Source of the DNA: Chloroflexota bacterium
GTDB taxonomy: Bacteria; Chloroflexota; Dehalococcoidia; Lucifugimonadales; Australimonadaceae
Direction: 5' to 3'
Assembly (NCBI GenBank): GCA_026713505.1
Contig: JAPOOH010000268.1
Location: 1 to 24,179, forward strand
DNA length: 24,179 nucleotides
Shown here: positions 15,277 through 21,600 of the stretch, piece by piece
Layout: every line of letters begins with the position of its first letter
Position numbering within the stretch: the stretch's first letter is position 1
Notes under the pieces: model-generated
Told to the model about the DNA's origin: nothing
What the model saw: only the letters and a program-made list of their open reading frames with translations
The model's database searches: none
Translations under genes and position numbers: made by a program

Positions 15277-15309
15277 CCCGTGTAGAGGTGCGTGCGTATT
15301 CTGAAGGGC

Positions 15310-16473
15310 CTAGTACGGGCAGGGCGTCTGGTGTGACAGCGTGACCTCGCGGCCCGTGTCCGACGATTCGCGCATCGCAAGGATGACTTCGAGCGTTGCC
15401 ATGCCCCAGCGCGCGCCCGGGAAGGTCTCGCGCTCCTCCAGCAGGGCGTTGCGCAACTCGACGAGCTCTCCCCGCCCGTGTCCCTTCGGGTCGAGCGTGA
15501 TCTCTCTCCTGCCGGCGCGGTCGTAGAGGTAGAGACCGTCCGGAGACTGCCGGATGTCGCCTCCCTCGCAACTCGCGATAGTGAGGCCGTAGAACGGCTG
15601 GTACCTGCGCTCCATCGTCCGCTCGCGCGCTTCGCGCATGCCCGCCCACTCGTACTTCACGTCGTTCTCTACCGCTCCGGAGAAGCGTTGTGGCGCAGAC
15701 GCATCGTTGTGCACCTGGCCGCCTTCGCCGATGCCCCACGTCAGTTCGGTGATGTCCAGGTAGCCATACCCGTTGAACGCCATCGTGGCGACCGCGCCGT
15801 CCTCGAACTCCAGGAACGCGCTGAAATTGCCTTCCGCCATCGGGAAGTCCGGGTTGTGCCGGCCCACGGTCGCCCGCACGCTCTTGACCATCCCGCCGCC
15901 GATCCCTCGCACCACGTCGGTCTGGTGCGGGCCCTGCCGGTACAACGCGCCACCCCCGATGTGGAAGTCCACCTCCGTATCCAGCCGGGGCTGGCCGGAG
16001 ATCCACGGCTTGTACTCCCACGTGTTGAGTTGGATGAGACGGCCCATCTCGCCGCTGGAAACGATCTCACGCATCCTGCGGACCGGCGGGTCGAAGATCT
16101 TGGAGTGGCCCTGGACGTAGTGGACGCCGGTCCGCTCAACCACGTCCACCATCTCCTGTGCCTGCTCGAGCGTGATCGCCATGGGCTTTTCGCAGATCAC
16201 GTGCTTTCCGTGCTCCGCGGCGGTGATGGTGTGCTCCGTATGGAAGAGGTTCGGCGTGCAGACCCAGACCGCATCGACGTCCGGGCTCTCGCACATCGCC
16301 TCGACGCTGTCGTAGGTCTCGACTCCGTACTGCGCCTCGGCCCGGGCCAGAGGCTCCTGGCGGATGTCCGCAACCGCGGTGAGCCGCACGTTCTCGATGG
16401 TCTGGATGTTGTGCAGGATCGTTCGCGAGACGCTGCCCAGACCCGCCAGTCCCACTCTCAGCGTAGGCTCCAT
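15310..16473 (-). CDS. Gfo/Idh/MocA-family NAD(P)-dependent oxidoreductase (Pht4-like)
   Basis: 387 residues, ATG with GGAGGT five bases upstream. The N-terminal Rossmann fold opens with VGLAGLGSVSRTIL (7-20) and includes DAVWVCTPN and the family motif CEKP (94-97). In the C-terminal domain GGGALYRQGPHQTD (173-186) holds the likely catalytic His183 and Asp186. Members oxidise or reduce sugars, cyclitols and cyclic diols. The phthalate-pathway enzyme Pht4, which re-aromatises cis-4,5-dihydrodiol phthalate, belongs to this family, so a dihydrodiol dehydrogenase role beside the Rieske oxygenase is plausible. A sugar-type substrate cannot be excluded. It leads a minus-strand pair with the aldolase gene. 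Confidence 0.9.
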   Translation of the reverse strand: MEPTLRVGLAGLGSVSRTILHNIQTIENVRLTAVADIRQEPLARAEAQYGVETYDSVEAMCESPDVDAVWVCTPNLFHTEHTITAAEHGKHVICEKPMAITLEQAQEMVDVVERTGVHYVQGHSKIFDPPVRRMREIVSSGEMGRLIQLNTWEYKPWISGQPRLDTEVDFHIGGGALYRQGPHQTDVVRGIGGGMVKSVRATVGRHNPDFPMAEGNFSAFLEFEDGAVATMAFNGYGYLDITELTWGIGEGGQVHNDASAPQRFSGAVENDVKYEWAGMREARERTMERRYQPFYGLTIASCEGGDIRQSPDGLYLYDRAGRREITLDPKGHGRGELVELRNALLEERETFPGARWGMATLEVILAMRESSDTGREVTLSHQTPCPY

Positions 16474-16530
16474 CGACCACCTCCACTCCCTGCTCGATGC
16501 GGACTCCGACCCCGATACTCATTCAGCCGG

Positions 16531-16559
16531 ACGATAGAGACACGGTCATCCTTTGTAAA
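16531..16559 (-). promoter_or_regulatory. Candidate promoter for the Gfo/Idh and aldolase genes
   Basis: On the minus strand TTTACA (16554-16559) and TATCGT (16531-16536) are exactly 17 bases apart. The first matches five of six and the second four of six consensus bases. A transcript starting near 16524 would have a leader of about 50 bases ending in the GGAGGT ribosome-binding site. Confidence 0.45.
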
Positions 16560-16583
16560 GGGCATGCGCCCGGTTAGCAGGAT

Positions 16584-16610
16584 GCCGGAAGGAGGGACGG
16601 CCTTCCCGGC
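16584..16610 (-). terminator. Possible terminator at the end of the PKS operon
   Basis: GCCGGAAGG (16584-16592) pairs with CCTTCCCGGC (16601-16610) with one bulge around an 8-base loop, 34 bases after the hydrolase stop. No T-run follows on the minus strand, so the call rests on position and stem only. Confidence 0.3.
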
Positions 16611-16643
16611 GTGCTGGCAGCGGGTGGGGCGGCGCCGGTAGGC

Positions 16644-17561
16644 TCAGCAGCCCTGGCCTGACACCGAATCGATGAACTGGCGCATCTTCGCAACACATTC
16701 CTCCGGTTGTTCCAATGGGAGGAGGTGCGTTGCATCAGGCAGAAAGTCGTAATCGACGCTCAACATATCGCTCAGGTCGATCGTCGGCAGGTACGAGTAG
16801 GGGAGGGTCGGGTCCGCCCCGATGACCTTCGTTGGACACTGGAGCATGCCGAAGTCCACCGACACCGCGAAGACCCTGGCGTAGTCGATGATCTGCGCCT
16901 CGTACTCGGGAGGACACCGCAGCACATAGCCGTCCCCGTTCGCACCTTCGCGCAGCGTTGTTTTCGCCATCAGGTCGGGGGTTCCCGGCACAACGGTCCT
17001 GAAGTTCGGCGACATCTGCAGCAGTTCGGCGAAGTCTTCCCGGCTGCGGAACCGGTACGAGCGCCGCCGGGCCGCCGCTGCCGTCTTTATCGCCGCGGCG
17101 TCGAACTCCTCGTAGCTCTTGCCCGGCTTGCACAGGGGAGGGTCGAACAGGACGAGGGCCGAGAATCTGCTGCCTTCGGTGGGCGACAACAGGGGCGCCA
17201 GCGACGAGAGCGAATGAAACACCCCTATGGTCGCTTTCTCTCCGAAATGCCGGTCTATGGCATCGATGACGAGGTCGTGGTCGTCCACCAGCGTGGGGAT
17301 AGTGTGCTCCTTCAGGTCGGTTACGGCGTTCCAACCGTGGTTCCTCAGGTCGTAGACCACAACGTCGAAGTCGCCCGTCAGCAGCGACCAGAAGGGGTAG
17401 TAGAGATCGATAGCGAGGCCGTTGCCGTGGCTCAGTACCAGCCGGGGGCCGTTCGGATTGCCGTGTCGCCGCAGGAAGATGCGCGTCTCGTCGGGCATGG
17501 CTATCTCGTGGACCGAGATTGGCTCCGGGATCTTCCAGGGAGTTTGCGGGCTATCGGCCAA
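16644..17561 (-). CDS. Alpha/beta hydrolase at the end of the PKS operon, possible release enzyme
   Basis: 305 residues from the TTG at 17561, which has GGAGGG at the right distance. The frame also opens at an ATG at 17582, inside the preceding gene, without a ribosome-binding site. The fold is clear: LVLSHGNG oxyanion loop, VVVYDLRNHG, a nucleophile elbow FHSLSS with Ser117, an acid Asp250 (GADPTLPY) and His279 (DATHLLPLEQPEE). The elbow is unusual in having Phe-His-Ser-Leu-Ser rather than the common G-H-S-x-G. No signal peptide, so cytoplasmic. Its start touches the stop of the phosphopantetheinyl transferase gene, implying translational coupling. In this operon a thioesterase or chain-release role for the polyketide is likely, but the sequence alone does not prove it. 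Confidence 0.82.
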   Translation of the reverse strand: MADSPQTPWKIPEPISVHEIAMPDETRIFLRRHGNPNGPRLVLSHGNGLAIDLYYPFWSLLTGDFDVVVYDLRNHGWNAVTDLKEHTIPTLVDDHDLVIDAIDRHFGEKATIGVFHSLSSLAPLLSPTEGSRFSALVLFDPPLCKPGKSYEEFDAAAIKTAAAARRRSYRFRSREDFAELLQMSPNFRTVVPGTPDLMAKTTLREGANGDGYVLRCPPEYEAQIIDYARVFAVSVDFGMLQCPTKVIGADPTLPYSYLPTIDLSDMLSVDYDFLPDATHLLPLEQPEECVAKMRQFIDSVSGQGC

Positions 17562-17562
17562 T

Positions 17563-18300
17563 CTACGGGCCCTCCAACTCATAGGCGAGGGCGGCGGCGA
17601 ACCGCTCGTCCCCGATGTCCTCCAGCCTCCAGGCCACGGACGGCAGGTGCGGAAAGCTGAATACGCCGGTCATTCCGCCCCTGCGCATAGCGGGAGGCGC
17701 CTGGAACCCGGAAGGATCAGTTGAGAACCCCGTGCCCAGCGCCTTGATCAGCGCCTCCTTGAGCGTCCAGAGGCGGTAGAACCGGTGCAGTTTAGCGGGC
17801 TCTCGAAGAACTGCGAGTTCCGCCTGCTCTTCGGGCCCCATGACCGCTGCAATCAGTTCTTCCAGGTGGCGTCTCGGGATGCGCTCTTCGATGTCTACCC
17901 CCAATCGTCCCGCCACCGACAGGGCGATCAGGCCGTGGCGGCCACTGTGACTGACATTGAAGTTGAGCGGAAGACACGCTCCTTCCGCCATGGCGAACGG
18001 CTTCCCGTGGCTGCCCGCCCCGAATGAGAGCTGGTCGTTCCGGCAGCCGGACTGCTCGCAGAGGATGGCGCGCAGTGCGGCGCGGCAGAGGGTGAACTGG
18101 CGGCGCGGCCGGGGCAGGTACTTGTGCCATGCGTCCCGCTCCGCCTGGTCCAACCACCCGTACGCCTCAGCCTCGCAGGCCGGAGCGGGGCTCAGGGCAA
18201 CGTGCACAACCTGAACGCCGGCTGTAGTAGTGAACGGACTCCACCATGGGCCCGCAACAGGCGAAAGGCCCTCAGGGGAAGCCCGGACAATCATCGCCAT
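17563..18300 (-). CDS. Sfp-type 4'-phosphopantetheinyl transferase
   Basis: 245 residues, ATG with AGGAG ten bases upstream. The family motifs are all present: GKPF (99-102), FNVSHS (114-119), LGVDIEER (133-140) with magnesium ligands Asp136 and Glu138, and FYRLWTLKEALIKALG (174-189) with the conserved W, K and E. The enzyme moves the phosphopantetheine arm of coenzyme A onto the active serine of carrier proteins, turning apo-ACP into holo-ACP. Its place between the discrete ACP and the hydrolase in the PKS operon points to the PKS carrier domain and the stand-alone ACP as its substrates. Length and motifs are typical of the Sfp group, not of the small AcpS type. Confidence 0.95.
   Translation of the reverse strand: MAMIVRASPEGLSPVAGPWWSPFTTTAGVQVVHVALSPAPACEAEAYGWLDQAERDAWHKYLPRPRRQFTLCRAALRAILCEQSGCRNDQLSFGAGSHGKPFAMAEGACLPLNFNVSHSGRHGLIALSVAGRLGVDIEERIPRRHLEELIAAVMGPEEQAELAVLREPAKLHRFYRLWTLKEALIKALGTGFSTDPSGFQAPPAMRRGGMTGVFSFPHLPSVAWRLEDIGDERFAAALAYELEGP
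17570..17575 (-). promoter_or_regulatory. Ribosome-binding site supporting a TTG start for the hydrolase
   Basis: GGAGGG on the minus strand lies within the last codons of the phosphopantetheinyl transferase gene and eight bases before TTG 17561. That start follows the upstream stop (17565-17563) by one base, a typical coupled arrangement. Confidence 0.5.
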
Positions 18301-18348
18301 GCCCGCATCTCTCCTGAGAGCCTCTGCCTGCTACTGGGTCGCAGGGGA

Positions 18349-18591
18349 CTAGCCGCGGGAGTCCAGAAACGTTACGAGGTCTCCCAGGCTCTGGAACCGT
18401 GAGCAGTCGTCAGGGCTGAAGGTGAGGTTGAACTCTTCCGCAACCACCTTGGTGAAGGCGATAAAGTCTGCTGAAGGGACGCCGGCGTCCCGCAGGCTGG
18501 CGTTCAGGTCAAGGGTGCGGCCCACCGGCCGCCCTTCGATCTCCAGGTTCTCGTCAACCAGCTTCCTGATGCGTTCTTCGACAGTGGCCAT
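18349..18591 (-). CDS. Discrete acyl carrier protein with atypical attachment motif
   Basis: 80 residues, ATG with AGGAGGAG upstream. It has the four-helix carrier pattern: a first helix with EERIRKLVDENLEI, a loop, then LNASLRDAG leading into the second helix, and LTFSPDDCSRFQSLGDLVTFL at the end. The phosphopantetheine motif, normally G-x-D-S-L, reads G-V-P-S-A here. The serine (Ser40) is kept, but the aspartate before it and the leucine after it are replaced. It is encoded directly after the PKS and directly before its phosphopantetheinyl transferase, so it is most likely the acceptor or shuttle for the PKS terminus. The family call is good; whether it is modified depends on the unusual motif. 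Confidence 0.85.
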   Translation of the reverse strand: MATVEERIRKLVDENLEIEGRPVGRTLDLNASLRDAGVPSADFIAFTKVVAEEFNLTFSPDDCSRFQSLGDLVTFLDSRG

Positions 18592-18638
18592 CGGGCAACT
18601 CCTCCTGTGTGCACGGGATCGTGCCCCGGCGTTCGCTC

Positions 18639-18667
18639 ACACTAGCAATGGGTATAAGGAGTGTCAA
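18639..18667 (-). promoter_or_regulatory. Candidate internal promoter for the ACP-PPTase-hydrolase genes
   Basis: On the minus strand a perfect TTGACA (18662-18667) is followed after exactly 17 bases by TAGTGT (18639-18644). It sits in the 86-base gap after the PKS stop, giving a leader of about 40 bases before the ACP start. The leader contains a small GCACG/CGTGC hairpin (18611-18624). Confidence 0.5.
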
Positions 18668-18677
18668 TCTGCGTCGC

Positions 18678-21600
18678 TCAGCACCCGCCTGCGCCGGGCA
18701 TCAAGCGCTCCAGCGGTTCGATCCAGTGACGCCGGCGCTGGAACGGGTAGCCGGGCAGAGCGACCCGCCGCCGGGACTCTCCCGCGAACAACCCGGGGAA
18801 CGAGAGCGAGAGCCCGGCCTCATATGCTCCGGCCACTGCCTCCACGAACCCGGCGTTCGGGTCCGACAGCGCCACTTCGACCACGAGATCGATCTCCGTC
18901 TCTCCCGAGAGACTGCTCACCAGGCGTATGGACGGCGAAGCAAGCGCGATGCCATCGAGGGCCGCCTCAGGACTCTCCTGCGCGCCTGATGCCGTCAGGT
19001 CGCCGCGTCTTGCCGCTGACCGCAGGCCATCCTCAAGACTGAACACGCCCGCCGCCTGCGACGCTGCGAGCTCGCCGGGCCCTTGTCCCATCACCACGTC
19101 CGGACGCACCCCGACGCTTGACCACAGCGCCGTCAGCGCGCACTCGAGCGCGTAGACCGCGGGCTGCGCCCACGCGGGGTCGTCCAGACCGCCCGCAGCG
19201 CCGGGGCGACCGAACATCACGTCCAGCAGTGATGCGCCGCGGGCCTCCCGCAGCGCCGCATCGCAGCGGTCCAGTACCGCACGGAAGACCGGCTCGCAGT
19301 CGTACAACGCCTCGCCCGTTCCCATCCATCCGCTGCATTCGCCGGTGTAGACGAATGCGACCCTGGACGCGGCCCGCGGTTCCTGCTCTTCGGGGGTCTC
19401 GTCACGTTCCGCAACTGCCTTCAGCCCTTCCCGCAGCGATGCGGCATCGCGGAAGACCACGCCCGCGCGGTGCGGGAAGTGGCTGCGGCCTACGCTTGCA
19501 GTCCATGCCAAGTCGGCCAAAGCACCATCGCTGGCTGAACACTCCGGCGGGAAACGCTCAGGGTCCCGGTCGAGCCACGAGAGATAGCGCGACGCCAGCT
19601 CTCGCAGGGCGCGGTCCGTCTTGCCAGAAAGGGGCAGCATGCGTGTACTGCGGTCTGCTGACGCTCTATCAAGGCGTGGCTCGGCGAAGGGAAGGGCTAC
19701 GGGCTCCGAGGACCCCGCCGGCCACCCGTTCCCGGTGACAGCATCCTCCAGCACTCCGCTTCCCTCCACGATTACGTGAGCGTTGGTGCCCGAGAGTCCG
19801 AACGCACTGACTCCCGCTCGAGGTGGACGGTCGGGAACGAACGGCCAGTCCGTTGCGTCCGTCGTAACCCGCACCGGAAGGTGGTCCCAGTCCACGTTTG
19901 GGTTCGGGGTATCGAGGTGCAGGTGTTTCGGGATCAAGCCGTGCTCCATCGCCAGAACGGACTTGATGAGACTGGCGATGCCTGCAGCGGATTCCAGGTG
20001 ACCGATGTTCGTCTTCACCGAACCGATCAGCAGGGGGCGGTCTGCCTCGCGCCCCTTGCCGTACACCGCTGCCGCCGCGCGCACCTCGATGGGGTCGCCA
20101 AGGTTCGAGCCGACCCCGTGCGCTTCCAGGTAGTCCACCTCCGACGGCGCAACGCCCGCAAGGGCAAGCGCATCCTCGATCACACGCTCCTGCGCCGGAC
20201 CCTTCGGAACGGTCAGCCCCATGCTCGCCCCGTTCTGGTTCACCGCCGAGCCACGGATCACCCCCCATATCCGGTCGCCCTCCGCCTCTGCGTCGCTCAG
20301 CCGTTTGAGCACGACTATCCCGCAACCCTCGCCACGCACGTAGCCGTCTGCGGTTGCATCGAACGTCCTGCATTCGCCGAGGGACGACAGCATGCCCAGG
20401 TCCGCCATGAACCTCGTGACCTGGGGGGATAACACGGCGTTCACCCCTCCCGCGAGCGCGAGGTCCACCTCACGCCGTTGCAGTCCGGCAACCGCCTGGT
20501 GTACGGCTGCCAGCGACGAGGCGCACGCCATGTCCATCGGCATCGCGGGGCCCTCCAGGCCGAGCGCGAAGGCAACCCGGCCTACGGTCACGCTTCCGGT
20601 GGTGCCGAGATAGCTGTTGGACCTGCCGCTGGCCGCGATGAGGTCCCGGTATTCGCTGCCGCCGACTCCCGCGTACACCCCTGTCCGGCTGCCTCTCAAC
20701 CGGTCGGGGTCGATGCCCGCGTCCTCGAGCGCCTGCCAACTCGTCTCGAGCATCATCCGCTGCTGCGGGTCCATCATCCGCGCCTCGATCGGCGCGATGC
20801 GGAAGAACCGGGAATCGAACAGGTCGATGTCCTTTATGTACGCTCCGCGCAGGAAGGCGTTGTCTCGTGCAGCGGGGTCTCCCACGGCGCCATGCCATTC
20901 GCCGGGACCCTCGCGGCCATCCGCCACGGCGGTCTCTCCCGCTACCAGCAGGCGCCAGAATGCGGAAAGGTCCTCTGCACCCGGGAAGCGGCACGCCATG
21001 CCGACGATGGCGATGCCGTCCTTGACGTCGGAGCTTCGCTGCGATTCCGGTGCTCGACGTTCCGGGAGCGCCGCTTCCGCAGGCTCTCCGAGTTCTCCGG
21101 CCAGGTGACGAGCAAGCCCCGTGACGCTCGGATAGTCGAACACCACCGTGTTCGGCACAACGTACTCTCCGGCGAATGCCCGGTTCAGGCGATTGCGCAA
21201 CTCGACCGCCATCAGTGAGTCCATGCCGAGTTCGGAGAACTCCACCGATGCTGCGGGCGGCGATGGCAGCCGCATCACCGCCTGCAGCTCCCGCTGCAGG
21301 AACGATGCGAGCATCTGCACACGCTCCGCCATCGACGCATCCCAGAGACCGGACAAGACGTCGCCCGGCGCTGGCGTGGCCTCAACTGCTCCATCCTCGG
21401 CAACCAGGAGGTCTTCCAGCAGCGGCGGAAGCTGCTCGTGGTTCTTCGAGAATGTTGGCCAGTCCACTGCCGCCACCATCCCGGCGGTCATGTCCTGACG
21501 CAGCACCTGGTCGAATGCTCTGAGGCCCTGCTCCGGCGTGATCCAACCGGTCCCGGCTGCTTCCAGTTGTCTGGCGATACGTTCCCGCTGCTCCTCCGCC

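Noticed and set aside
15478..16641. 387-residue plus-strand open frame opposite the Gfo/Idh gene
   Set aside because: It is a long antisense frame typical of GC-rich DNA; the Gfo/Idh motifs are on the minus strand.
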